Source of the DNA: JAWKTT01 sp041398965
GTDB lineage: Bacteria; Planctomycetota; Planctomycetia; Planctomycetales; Planctomycetaceae
Direction: 5' to 3'
DNA length: 64,000 bases
Assembly: GCA_041398965.1 (NCBI GenBank)
Contig: JAWKTT010000004.1
Span: 248,001-312,000 of the forward strand
Shown: piece by piece, positions 47,326 through 56,900 of the stretch
Numbering within the stretch: the stretch's first letter is position 1
Layout: each line of letters starts with the position of its first letter
The notes under the pieces: generated by a model
What the model was told of the DNA's origin: nothing
Databases searched by the model: none
The model's input: the letters and a program-made list of their open reading frames with translations, nothing else
Position numbers and translations under genes: made by a program

Positions 47326-47715
47326 TTATCCGGCGTATGCCGCCTGGATTGCTGACGAGATTGTTGAGATGAGTTCGTTGCGAGTTGGAGGTTTGCGGAT
47401 GACGCTGTAAGCGCGGGCTTGGCGGGCGGCTAGATCAAGATCGGCGGAATACTCGGCCGTCATCAAGATACATGGCAACTCTTCGTGCCAGGACTTGATC
47501 ACCTGAATTGCTTCGAGGCCGGTGAGGCGGGGCATGTGCATGTCGAACAGAACGAGATGAATCTCCGTCTGTTCAATCACTTCGAGAGCTTCATCCCCAT
47601 CTTCGACGTCGACGGTTTCAAAATCGCGTTGCAACATGTCGACAACTGTCTCGCGAAACGCAAGATCATCGTCAGCCACGAGTAATCGATAGCGGCGGTC
47701 AAACTGGAATCGCAT
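47326..47715 (-). CDS. Single-domain response regulator (receiver only)
   Basis: The 129-residue protein is a stand-alone CheY-type receiver: acidic pocket at residues 15-17 (ADDD), phospho-acceptor Asp58 in HLVLFDMHMP, conserved Thr in ILMTAEYS, and Lys in VIRKPPT. It has no output domain, so it must act through protein contact. An AGAGGGGG ribosome site lies upstream. It converges with the protoglobin gene, and no kinase is adjacent. Confidence 0.92.
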   Translation of the reverse strand: MRFQFDRRYRLLVADDDLAFRETVVDMLQRDFETVDVEDGDEALEVIEQTEIHLVLFDMHMPRLTGLEAIQVIKSWHEELPCILMTAEYSADLDLAARQARAYSVIRKPPTRNELISTISSAIQAAYAG

Positions 47716-48612
47716 GACAATGTTCCCCCTCTTGGTGAAGCAGTCTTTCCGTCGATCTCACGACACCTTCATCCAGTCTAAATGAGCAATCGAGATGCCG
47801 AAAGTGCATTTTCTTCCTTTTCTTGACTGTAACTCAAGATTCACAGGCAAGTTGCGTCAACGTGAAACTTCCTCGAAACAGCCCGGTCTCCCCTTCGCAC
47901 TGCCAGAGCGGCAGACGATCGCTGCGGCCGACTGACGAGATCGACACCTGTCCGCCAGCATCGACTGAGGAATTGGACACCGCTGGCCTGGTGTGGCGTA
48001 ATCCGTGAAATCGTTGTGTGTCGGTCGAAGGGGAGAGTGACCGTAGTCCGCACAGATTGCCGGGGGGCCGCGTTACGACTTTTGGGCATTCTTTTCGTCA
48101 CACGAACCACCAGCATTGGAGTTCGGGGAATCCTTAAACTGTGTCAGGTCAGCAAAAAAAACATTGACCACGTGGCCCAAACGTGGCATTGTGATGGGGT
48201 CACACCAAAGACACGACCACAGATTGCCGCAAGTCCTCACTGGGGTTCTTCAACATGAACCGAGTGTTTCGGACAGCGAGAGCAAAACGCATCAGACGGA
48301 AGTCGAGTTGGCGAAGTGAAACATGGAAAGTGATTCATCATGCACTCGGTTGCGAGCAACTGAGTGAGTTTGAATCAACGGATGTGTGGCGAGAGAGTAC
48401 GGCGAGTTGTTCCAGCGGGTCGGACTTGCTGGGTTGTTAAAGAGAAGTCTGGACGGATCCCCAAGTTCCCCCCTACAATCAGGTGGCCCGTTCGTTGGTG
48501 CAACACGAAAGTTTCCTCTTGGCACGTCAATTGCCACGAGTCCTTTCATCTGTTTTGCATCATCGATTGTCTTGCTGTCCTGGTTGGCCATCAGCCAGAC
48601 TGAGAGGAAAAC
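47716..48612. other. Long divergent intergenic region
   Basis: Nearly 900 bases between the receiver gene and the DUF1573 gene, both transcribed outward. Short frames overlap and look random. A 'cacgtggcccaaacgtgg' stretch near 48168 has loose symmetry but is not clearly functional. Confidence 0.4.
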
Positions 48613-49620
48613 ATGCGAAAGTCCCCCGTAAGAGCGTGTTGCGTTGCGATGATTACCCTGGTGACGCTGACCGGTGTTGCGTCGGCTCAGGAACTGAATT
48701 GGGCTCAGAAACTGTTTAGTCAGCAAGAGCACGATTTTGGTGTTGTCGCCCGTGGAGCCGATGTGCGTCATCGCATCCTTGTGAAAAACATCTACAAGGA
48801 GCCGATCACGATCAGCGAAGTGAAGACCACATGTGGTTGCACCGCTGCCTCGCCGTCGGCCAAGTTCCTGAAGACCAATGAAGAAGCATACATCGAAGTT
48901 CAGATGAACACGGTGAAGTTTATGCGACAGAAAGATTCCAACGTCGACGTGACGGTTACTTTCGACAACCTGAACTACAAGACTGTTCGCATCCCAATCC
49001 ATGCCTACATCCGGACTGACGTTGTGCTGACTCCAGGCGGGGCCAACTTTGGCAACGTCGATCTTGGTGTCGGTTCGCAGCGGACAATCAACGTGGCCTA
49101 TGCCGGCCGCGACGACTGGAAGGTTCGCGAAGTTCGGACCAACAGCGAATATGTGAAGGCCGCAGTCCGCGAAACCAGCCGCGCTGGAGGAAAAGTCAAC
49201 TACGAATTGACGGTCGCAGTCGATGAGAAAGCCCCAGAAGGGACGATCAATGAGATCATCACTCTAGTGACCGATGATGCGAACAATCCCTTTGTTCCTG
49301 TCGAGGTGGTCGGCGTCGTCGAAAGTGATATCGTCGTCGCGACTCCAATGGTCGCTCTCGGTGACATGCAGGCTGGTGTCGAGAAGACGGTCCGTGTGGT
49401 TGTCCGAGGCCGCAAGCCATTCACCATTGAGAACATCGAATGTGAGTCCGAGCGTGAGTGCTTCAAGGTTCTCCTGAGCCAGGAAGAAAAGACGGTTCAC
49501 GTCCTGCCGATTACCGTCGTTCCACCTGCTGAGTCGGGTGCCTTCAAGGAAGCGTTCACCGTTCATATCGCTGGACGTCCGCAACCGGTCACCTTCAAGG
49601 CTGAAGGGAACATCCAGTAG
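48613..49620 (+). CDS. Secreted DUF1573 domain protein
   Basis: The 335-residue product has a signal peptide (MRKSPVRACCVAMITLVTL, cleavage near VASA-QE at residue 25) and an upstream GAGAGG ribosome site. Residues 37-75 (HDFGVVARGADVRHRILVKN, then KTTCGCTAA) are the DUF1573 Ig-like signature with the characteristic CGC pair. Two further Ig-like segments follow. The family is exported and common in Planctomycetes and Bacteroidetes, and its role is unknown. It is monocistronic, with an intrinsic terminator directly after it. Confidence 0.9.
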   Translation: MRKSPVRACCVAMITLVTLTGVASAQELNWAQKLFSQQEHDFGVVARGADVRHRILVKNIYKEPITISEVKTTCGCTAASPSAKFLKTNEEAYIEVQMNTVKFMRQKDSNVDVTVTFDNLNYKTVRIPIHAYIRTDVVLTPGGANFGNVDLGVGSQRTINVAYAGRDDWKVREVRTNSEYVKAAVRETSRAGGKVNYELTVAVDEKAPEGTINEIITLVTDDANNPFVPVEVVGVVESDIVVATPMVALGDMQAGVEKTVRVVVRGRKPFTIENIECESERECFKVLLSQEEKTVHVLPITVVPPAESGAFKEAFTVHIAGRPQPVTFKAEGNIQ

Positions 49621-49657
49621 CATTCCCTCATGCGACCTGGCAGATGAAAACTCCTTC

Positions 49658-49697
49658 GCTCCCCGCCTGGTATCAACTTGGCGGGGAGCGTTCGTTT
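49658..49697 (+). terminator. Intrinsic terminator of the DUF1573 gene
   Basis: Arms GCTCCCCGCC and GGCGGGGAGC form a ten-pair stem around a 12-base loop, followed by 'gttcgtttt'. It starts 38 bases after the DUF1573 stop. Confidence 0.82.
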
Positions 49698-49715
49698 TGA
49701 ACTCCAGCCCCAGTA

Positions 49716-49737
49716 GCACAGACATTTCTGTCTGTGC
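49716..49737. repeat. Short hairpin GCACAGACA-tttc-TGTCTGTGC
   Basis: A nine-pair stem with a four-base loop lies just after the DUF1573 terminator. It resembles the palindrome at 14774-14791 in its 'gacat/tgtc' core and may belong to a short dispersed repeat. Confidence 0.45.
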
Positions 49738-49999
49738 ACACTACGCTACGGAAACAACTCGCTTTCAATGTCAAATCCCCTTGGGACAGATCCGAAGCAC
49801 AGTGAGAGATGATTTGTGGAGTTGCGGTTCATTGTTGGCAGAGTTCGTTGCCGACTCGCCCGAGGGGTGATGCCCTAACGCAACTTTGAATGTTTTTGAA
49901 CGATTCAATTCGAGAGATGCCAAATCCGCCCCCATGCTTCTCTCCCTGAATCCTTGTACCTGAATTATCGATCCTGAATCCCTATCAAAAATCTCGCTC

Positions 50000-50818
50000 A
50001 TGGCCAACTCCTCCAGTTCTCGACCTGCCGCTTCTGTCACCGTTCCCGGCTTCCTGCAAGCGAAGCAGGCCGGGCGGAAACTGTCGATGTTGACTGCGTA
50101 CGACTATCTGTGGGCCCAACTGTTTGATGGGGCTGGAGTGGATGGCATCCTCGTGGGAGATTCGCTGGGGATGGTTGTCCAAGGGCACTCGACCACGCTG
50201 CCCGTCACGCTTGAACAGATGATCTATCATGCGGAGATCGTCACCCGTGCCGTCAAGCGGGCATTGGTCGTGGTCGACTTGCCATTCATGACGTATCAAG
50301 TCAGCCCGAGGCAGGCGGTTCGTAATGCTGGACGCATCTTGAAGGAAACGGGAGCGGCAGCGGTGAAGTTGGAAAACGGACCGGGACAATCACGCACCAT
50401 TGAAGCGTTGACCAATGCGGAACTCCCGGTGATGGCTCATGTCGGCATGCGTCCGCAATCGATCCGCAAACTCGGCAAGATGTCGGCGATTCAGCGTGAC
50501 GGGAAACAATTACTGGCCGACGCAAAAGAGGCTCAAGATGCCGGGGCATTTGCGATTGTCATCGAACTGGTCCCTCGTGAAATTGCGGCGATGATTACCG
50601 CAGAACTCGACATCCCAACCATCGGCATCGGTGCAGGCCCGGAATGTGATGGTCAAGTGCTCGTCAGCCCCGATATGCTCGGCCTGACCCCCAACTTCCA
50701 CCCTCGCTATCTCAAGAAATTTGCTGACCTGCACGGCATCGCCACCGCCGCCGTCGAACAATACGTCCAAGATGTGACCGCCGGAACCTACCCCGACGCA
50801 AAGCATAGCCACCAATAG
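50000..50818 (+). CDS. panB: 3-methyl-2-oxobutanoate hydroxymethyltransferase
   Basis: PanB makes ketopantoate from alpha-ketoisovalerate and methylene-tetrahydrofolate in pantothenate and CoA synthesis. The 272-residue protein has the family core: LTAYDYLWAQLFDGAGVDGI, VGDSLGMVVQGHSTTLPVT with metal-binding Asp, DLPFMTYQVSPRQAVRNAGR, AVKLEN, and IGIGAGPECDGQVLVSPDMLG. Length is standard. The ATG at 50000 begins a short non-conserved leader of about 12 residues. panC and panD are not nearby. The IS701-type element lies about 130 bases downstream in the opposite orientation. Confidence 0.95.
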   Translation: MANSSSSRPAASVTVPGFLQAKQAGRKLSMLTAYDYLWAQLFDGAGVDGILVGDSLGMVVQGHSTTLPVTLEQMIYHAEIVTRAVKRALVVVDLPFMTYQVSPRQAVRNAGRILKETGAAAVKLENGPGQSRTIEALTNAELPVMAHVGMRPQSIRKLGKMSAIQRDGKQLLADAKEAQDAGAFAIVIELVPREIAAMITAELDIPTIGIGAGPECDGQVLVSPDMLGLTPNFHPRYLKKFADLHGIATAAVEQYVQDVTAGTYPDAKHSHQ

Positions 50819-50954
50819 GCCCCGCGCGATTGACATTGCTCACGTTGTCGAGACGAATCGTACACCGTGCTCACACGGTCGCTTCTCGACAAGAATTCCA
50901 GGCGTACGAATGTCTTCGGGATGTCCCCCCCACGCCGGTGACATCGACGGCTAG

Positions 50955-52412
50955 CCTCGACTTTTGCCATCATCCTGCGAGGGTGATGGCGTTGAGGATT
51001 TGGTTTTTTATTTGGCTGGTGAGTTTTCCAACGGGGTTGTTTTTTCTGGGGTGTGGAAAAAGGGAATGGCTCCAGGCGTTGCGGCGGACGCTGGTGATGG
51101 CATCGGAGAAGGTGATGTTCTGTTTTCCTGACCAGTTGATGTAGATGATGTTCTGTTGTCGCTGGGGAAGGTGAGCGTACCAATAGGCTATGATTGTATA
51201 GAGCAGGAACAGGCAAGGCTCAACCCGCAGGATGGTCTGTTCGCAACGTCCACGCGTGGTTTCTAAACCGAGGTGTTCGCGCATTTCTTCAAACGTCACT
51301 TCAATATCCCAGCGTCCGACGAAGCTTTCGATGAGTCGTTTCACCCCCATGTTCGGATCGGTGGAATACAAATACTCATCGCGGTGATGACCACTCAAGT
51401 CGTGCACATAGACCCAGCGGACTTCGACCAGCCCTTGACCTTGTCGATACCAATGTCCCGTGCCGGTGATGATCTCCACGAGTCGCGTTCCCCCGCCATA
51501 CCAGGCAACCTTAAGCCTGCGGCGTTTCGGATGAGATGCGACAACCTCTTGTGGACTGGGAAGTCTTTCGCCCTTGATCCGCGGACGGCCATTTTGTCCT
51601 GGCTGGCGTGGTGGCGGCGGTTCGTGCAACACAGCTGTCGGAACAAACTTACTGACCAGTGTGAGTTGTTTGTGCGTCGCTGCAAACTGGGACAAGCGAT
51701 GTGTCGCGAAGGCCGCGTCTCCGGAAAATGTGCATTTTCGCTGAGGAAACCACGTGAGCCATGTGGCGAGCAAGCCTTGCATTAACTCCGCGGGCGTCTT
51801 GTGTCGTCGTCCCAATTTCTCACTCACTTCGGGAGCGCAATACAGCGCGACCAGCACAGGCAATGCCCACGTTCGCGATGTGCCAGGCACACGGACACGC
51901 AGTGACAAGACCACCCACTTGTGTCCCCAGCGATAAGCGATCTGCGTGTGTGAAGAGCGGACGGCATCACGGTGGCAGCCTTTGCCGTAAACATGCTCGC
52001 CCCGATGCTGCGAGACGGTGTCGTCACCGACCAGTTCCAGAACGCCTGCGGGTGCAAAGTGCTCGACGATCGTCGTGGCCAAGCACTTTGCCAATGCCCG
52101 AGAGGACCAGCGACGATGTGAAAAGACTCGATGGAATGAACTGAAATGCCCCAGTGTGCTGTTCCCCGTAAAGGCAATTAACCGCCAGACGGTCTTGCGT
52201 CCCTTGACCAGAATCGCCGCCATCAAAAGTCCCACAAACCGACTCCAGACAGACGCCGTAAACTGAATGGAAAAAGTCGCTAACAAAGACTCAACCTGTT
52301 TTGGTATTCTGGACATCGGAGCATCCTTGCTGTGGCGGTTTGTCGTTCACATCAAAACCTACCACAAAGGGTGCTCCCCTTACTCCACCAGTTTCAGATG
52401 GCAAAAGTCAAG
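50955..52412 (-). mobile_element. IS701-type insertion sequence
   Basis: Imperfect inverted repeats bound the element: ctcgacttttgccatc at 50956-50971 and the complement of cttgacttttgccatc at 52397-52412 (15 of 16 match). The transposase occupies nearly the whole length. The flanking tetranucleotides CTAG (left) and TTAG (right) both fit the YTAR target preference of the IS701 family, although they differ by one base. The right end abuts the IS630-type element. Confidence 0.8.
50970..52316 (-). CDS. IS701-family transposase (DDE superfamily endonuclease)
   Basis: The intact 448-residue transposase has an N-terminal helical region (LGHFSSFHRVFSHRRWSSRA). The first catalytic Asp is in LELVGDDTVSQHRGEHVYG, the second in CTFSGDAAFATHRLS, and the Glu region is in RWDIEVTFEEMREHLGLETT. 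This DDE_5-type arrangement fits IS701 and related IS4-group elements. The stop codon lies in the left terminal repeat. No frameshift is visible, so the element may be active. The basic tail (LFPHPRKNNPVGK) is normal for the family. Confidence 0.88.
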   Translation of the reverse strand: MSRIPKQVESLLATFSIQFTASVWSRFVGLLMAAILVKGRKTVWRLIAFTGNSTLGHFSSFHRVFSHRRWSSRALAKCLATTIVEHFAPAGVLELVGDDTVSQHRGEHVYGKGCHRDAVRSSHTQIAYRWGHKWVVLSLRVRVPGTSRTWALPVLVALYCAPEVSEKLGRRHKTPAELMQGLLATWLTWFPQRKCTFSGDAAFATHRLSQFAATHKQLTLVSKFVPTAVLHEPPPPRQPGQNGRPRIKGERLPSPQEVVASHPKRRRLKVAWYGGGTRLVEIITGTGHWYRQGQGLVEVRWVYVHDLSGHHRDEYLYSTDPNMGVKRLIESFVGRWDIEVTFEEMREHLGLETTRGRCEQTILRVEPCLFLLYTIIAYWYAHLPQRQQNIIYINWSGKQNITFSDAITSVRRNAWSHSLFPHPRKNNPVGKLTSQIKNQILNAITLAG

Positions 52413-53501
52413 TTAGTGTCCTGAATCGTTAATCCTTTTACAAAGTCGCTCAATTTTTCCCAGGATTTCATCGGCGGTGGCGGTCCAGCGGAACGGCTTG
52501 GGGTTGGCGTTGTGCTGGCTGAGGTAGGCCTCGATCGCCTCAGTCAATTGTTTCACGCTTTTGAAGCTGCCGCGGCGGATGCGATTTGTGGTGATCTCGG
52601 CAAAGAAGCGTTCCACGAGGTTGAGCCATGAAGCGCTGGTCGGTGTGAAGTGCACGACATAACGCGGGTGATTGGTAAACCATTTGCGGACTGCTGGCGT
52701 TTTGTGAGTGGCGTAGTTGTCCATGATGACGTGGATTGCCACCCCCTCTTCTGCGGGGATGGCGGCGTCGACCGTGTTCATGAACTTAAGAAACTCTTGA
52801 TGTCTGTGACGGTTCAAACATTGACCGATCACTTCGCCGGTCTTCACATTCAAAGCGCTGAACAAGCTGGTCGTGCCATGGCGAATGTAGTCATGTGTGT
52901 GCTTCTCGGTATAACCCAGCCCCAGTGGCAGGCCGGGCTGTGAACGTTCGAGGGCTTGGATCTGACTCTTTTCATCAACCGAAAGCACGATCGCCTTCTT
53001 GGGCGGACTCATGTAGAGCCCCACGACATCGCGGACTTTCTCAATAAACAGTGGATCGCTCGAGAGTTTGAACATCTCGGTCCGGTGGGGCTTAAGCCCG
53101 AACGTGTGCCAGATGCGGACAATCGCCGACTGAGACAGCCCGGTGGCCTCGGCCATCGACCGCGTACTCCAGTGCGTGGCGTTTTTAGGCTTCGACTCCA
53201 ATGTCTTGACCACAACTGTTTCCACCTGTTCATCGGTGACCGTGCGCGGCGCTCCGGGACGCGGTTCATCATGCAGCCCCTCCAGACGCTGGTCGATGAA
53301 CCGCTGACGCCACTTCCCCACCGTGGGTAGCGACACCCGCAATTCCTTCGCCACGTCAGTGTTCGACCGGCCCGCCGCACAGGCCAGTACAATCCGACAC
53401 CGCAGCGCCAACGCTTGACCCGACTTCGCCCGCCGAGCCCACCGCACAAGCTGATCCCGTTCATCCTCCGCAACGACCAACTCCGCCAACGGCCGTCCCA
53501 T
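52413..53501 (-). CDS. IS630-family transposase
   Basis: The 362-residue transposase has an N-terminal helix-turn-helix region (GRSNTDVAKELRVSLPTVGK) and a second HTH (MAEATGLSQSAIVRIWHTFG). The DDE domain has Asp in VLSVDEKSQIQAL, Asp in HVIMDNYATHK and Glu in SWLNLVERFFAEI. The start at 53501 (MGRPLAELV) is preferred because it follows GGAGGGG. Upstream ATGs at 53516 and 53546 are possible. The frame is intact. The stop codon overlaps the left TA of the element. Confidence 0.9.
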   Translation of the reverse strand: MGRPLAELVVAEDERDQLVRWARRAKSGQALALRCRIVLACAAGRSNTDVAKELRVSLPTVGKWRQRFIDQRLEGLHDEPRPGAPRTVTDEQVETVVVKTLESKPKNATHWSTRSMAEATGLSQSAIVRIWHTFGLKPHRTEMFKLSSDPLFIEKVRDVVGLYMSPPKKAIVLSVDEKSQIQALERSQPGLPLGLGYTEKHTHDYIRHGTTSLFSALNVKTGEVIGQCLNRHRHQEFLKFMNTVDAAIPAEEGVAIHVIMDNYATHKTPAVRKWFTNHPRYVVHFTPTSASWLNLVERFFAEITTNRIRRGSFKSVKQLTEAIEAYLSQHNANPKPFRWTATADEILGKIERLCKRINDSGH

Positions 53502-53605
53502 ACTCGCCCCCTCCATCCAATCCCACAGACCTGCGAGGAGGAACAATAGCCAAGGATTTCATAACGCGCAAGAGTATTTAAAAGAATTTACAACTCAGGA
53601 CATTA
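52414..53605 (-). mobile_element. IS630-type insertion sequence with TA target duplication
   Basis: The ends form an imperfect inverted repeat of about 27 bases sharing TGTCCTGA and CTTTTA, flanked on both sides by TA (52414-52415 and 53604-53605), the IS630/Tc1 target. Removing the element restores TTAGCAGCCTG, the edge of the palindromic repeat B next to the IS701 right end. The IS630-type insertion therefore came after the IS701-type one at this junction, or used the same hotspot. Confidence 0.82.
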
Positions 53606-53733
53606 GCAGCCTGTTGAAAAATGTGGGTCAGATTTTCAATCTGACAAGAGCATCTCAAACGCGATTTAGCCGAGACATCAATCTGCACCATGACAGGCTG
53701 GAAAGCCTGCCCCACGATTTTCAACAGGCTGCT
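53605..53733 (-). repeat. Palindromic intergenic repeat, copy B
   Basis: The ends 'agcagcctgttgaaaa' and 'ttttcaacaggctgct' pair over about 16 bases. Inside, 'gtgggtcag' opposes 'ctgcccac'-type sequence, with two smaller hairpins. In reverse orientation it matches copy A at 46346-46474 through the middle. Its left edge is the insertion site of the IS630-type element, and it lies upstream of the WD40 gene. Confidence 0.78.
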
Positions 53734-53919
53734 CAGAAGCTCCAAGCCTCAATGGCAGAATTTACACACCGATCAGGGGACCCAACTTCTCTCTCCCACG
53801 ACCACCAACTAACGGATGCACCCACTCGACACATTCACCCCCACTGCCACTGTAAACTGTCGTCAAAAGGTGTTAGGATTGAGGTTGGTTCTTCTTGGCC
53901 TAGTCTTTGGGATGCAAGC

Positions 53920-56900
53920 ATGTCTTCACTTCCCCCGCGTCGTGTTCGCAAGAGCAGAAGTTCTCGGAAGCAGCCAGTTCAGACATCGAGGTTACCTCTC
54001 ATTCTAGGGGGGGCTCTGGTTTTGATCTTAGTATTGGGGCTTGGTGTCTGGGGCATCACGAAGATGATGTCGAAACCGGTGGCGGCCCCTGCGACGAATG
54101 GGGAGAGTGTGGCTCAGACAGACACAACGGGGCCCACCGGTACAAACGCTTCGACGGACACTAAAGCCTCATTAACTACGGGGGCGCAGCCGAGTGGGGC
54201 AACTGGTGTGATCGATTCGCAGGCCGGCACGGCTGAAGGGACGACGGGAGCGGGTGGGACGCAGTCTCTAGGTTCGACCACTACCAATGTTCCGACGATG
54301 GCTGGTACGACAACAACGAACATTCCGGCGAAGACTCTCGTTCGGAGAAAGACTGATCCGAACGGCTGGTCGATTGATCCAACTCACGTTTGGCTCGGTG
54401 CCGACCCGACGAAGGTCGTCGATCTGCGATTCTCTGACGACAGCATGACGCTCTACTCTGCTGGACCTCACAAAGTGCGAGAGTGGGATGCCGAAACACT
54501 CACCCCCAAAGGTGAATGGCCTATCAGTCATCTGAACATTACTAGCTGTGCCCTTCTCCCCGATGGGACTGGTTTCCTGTTGGGGACTGCATTGGGAGCC
54601 GTCTTACGAATGGATCGCTCGACTGGTACGCTGACTGGGCTTGGTTTCAACTCCTCCGCCGTTGACGACATTCAGGTTCTTGCCGACGGGATTCACTGCG
54701 TGAGTTATGGTAAGCAGAGTGACGTCGTCATTTGGGAAATAGCCACCGGCAAGGAAGTCAGACGCCTCACGAAACCGAATGGTGGGGTATGGGGAATGTC
54801 CGTCTCGCCCGACAAAGACTTTCCGCGACTGGTGACTTGCGGTGGGGACGGAACGGCCACGATTTGGTCAACACCTAAGCTGGGCAACTTGATCTCATGG
54901 AAGCCCACAAACGTTGGGGCTTGTTGTTGTGTTCGCTTCTCCCCCGATGGGAAGACGATCGCCACAGCAGGTTACGACTTGATACTCCGACTCTGGGATT
55001 CTCAAACTGGCAAGAAGCTCTGGGAGTCAACAAACAAACTGCCAAGTCTGTCGCAAGACCTGACGTTTGGTCCCGGACAATCTGAAGTGCTGGTCACCTA
55101 TGGCAGCAACGAAGCGTTTGGAAAGTCCGGGCTGATGCTGTTCGCGACCGATGATACCCAAAGAGTGACGCATTTCTATCGACCATGGAAGAATGACATT
55201 GTGGTTGCCGCGTCTCCGTTGGGGGACCGCTTCGTTACTGCCGGACAGTCCCCGGATTTAAGAATGTGGGTCAATGGCGCATCGTCCTTGCCACCGAACG
55301 AGGTGACACAATTGGAAGCAGTTGCCATGCGGCCATCGACACCGCTGCGAGGAGATGCCGTCCCGAGTTATCTGCAAGGGGGGATACAATACTGGCCTGA
55401 TGACTTTGCCGACGACCCATCGAAAGATACGGCCCAATTTACGATGAAATCAAGCGGTCCTGTCTTCCTGATCGCCACCTGGCGCAGCAATGGACGTATT
55501 GAGGAAGCCGATCGCCTCGACGAGACGGAACTCTACCTGCAAGGGTGGACAAACTTAGGGCCGTGTCCCTGGCTGGAGCACTATTCGATACTGTTTCGCG
55601 ACTGCAAACAGGGAGAGTCTTTTAGCATTCGCACACGAAAGTCAAACAAACCGATGCTCGTCGTGACGCGGCCAAAGGATGTCTTGGCGGATCACCTTGC
55701 CTCCTTAAGTGTGTCGCAGTTGAAGGCCTTTCATGAGAACACCGCCGTGATACTCCTCAAATCAGGTCAGTATGCCGAGTTGGACAAACTGGCATCGAGT
55801 GCAGTGAAGGCCAAGGCTCGGTACAGCGACCACACAAGTATTGCGAAAAATATTCTTAACTCGGCTGCGGACTCGTTCTTCGACCACAAGGCGAGCGCAG
55901 CATGGACCGAGCGTGAGGCGGCACTGAAGGGCTGGGTTGAAGCCACGGACTCGTCGTCTGCTCACATAGCTTTAGCAGAATTCTATACGAACTTCGCCTG
56001 GCAGGCACGAGGCGACGGGGTCGCAGCGTCCGTGTCGGAAGCGAACTACTTGCTCTTCAAGAAACGACTCAACCTAGCGGAGGAGCATCTCGAGGCCGCC
56101 ATTAACATTCGAGACGACAATCCCCGTGCGCACAGACTTAAGGTGACATGTGCGCTCGGCCTAGGTCATCCTTACAAAGTTGTCGAACAGGCCGCGCGAC
56201 GATCGATCGAGATCGATCCCAGCGATGTCGGCACGATGATAAGTGGGTTGTACTACTTGGCACCCAAATGGTATGGCTCATTCGCAGAGCAAATTGAGTT
56301 TGCCGATCTGTGCCTCACGCTGACACGAAAGAAGTCGGGACACCGAACCTATGCGCAACTCATCAATTGGCTAGCTGGTAATGAATTCTCAGCGAATATC
56401 TTCCGGGACCCGGCGATCCGGTGGAATGATGTCAAAGAAGGAATTCAAGATCTGATCGCTGATGATCCCAACAATCCCGACAACAGCCAGTGGTTGTCGA
56501 CCGGACGCTCGCTTGCCCTCCTCGCTCGAGATCGTGAATTCCACATCGACTGTTCTCGGAAGTATGTTGCCCTCAAGGGGACTCCCGAATACGGTATCGG
56601 GTGGTCCGCCATTCGACCCGATCTGCTGCAAGGCGAACAACGGCTGGTCATCTCCGACTTTTTGTCGCAGGTCGAAGGTGTCGCATTCGACGAGACCGGG
56701 AAAAATCTCTATGTCGCCACGTCCCAGGATGGCCGCTTTACTATCTACGATGTCCACAGCGGAAAGAATCGTGCGCATCAGGAAATCGACTTCCAGGAGT
56801 CCGCGCTGGGGTCACCCGATCGAGTCATTTCGACACCCATCGCTGACACGTTCATCGGCACCACGTCGACCGGGAAAATACTCTTAATACAACCTATCGA

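Noticed and set aside
45005..47715. Reading the Hcp/protoglobin cluster as a proven NO operon
   Set aside because: Palindrome A between the two genes may end the hcp transcript, and the receiver gene is on the opposite strand, so co-transcription is not shown.
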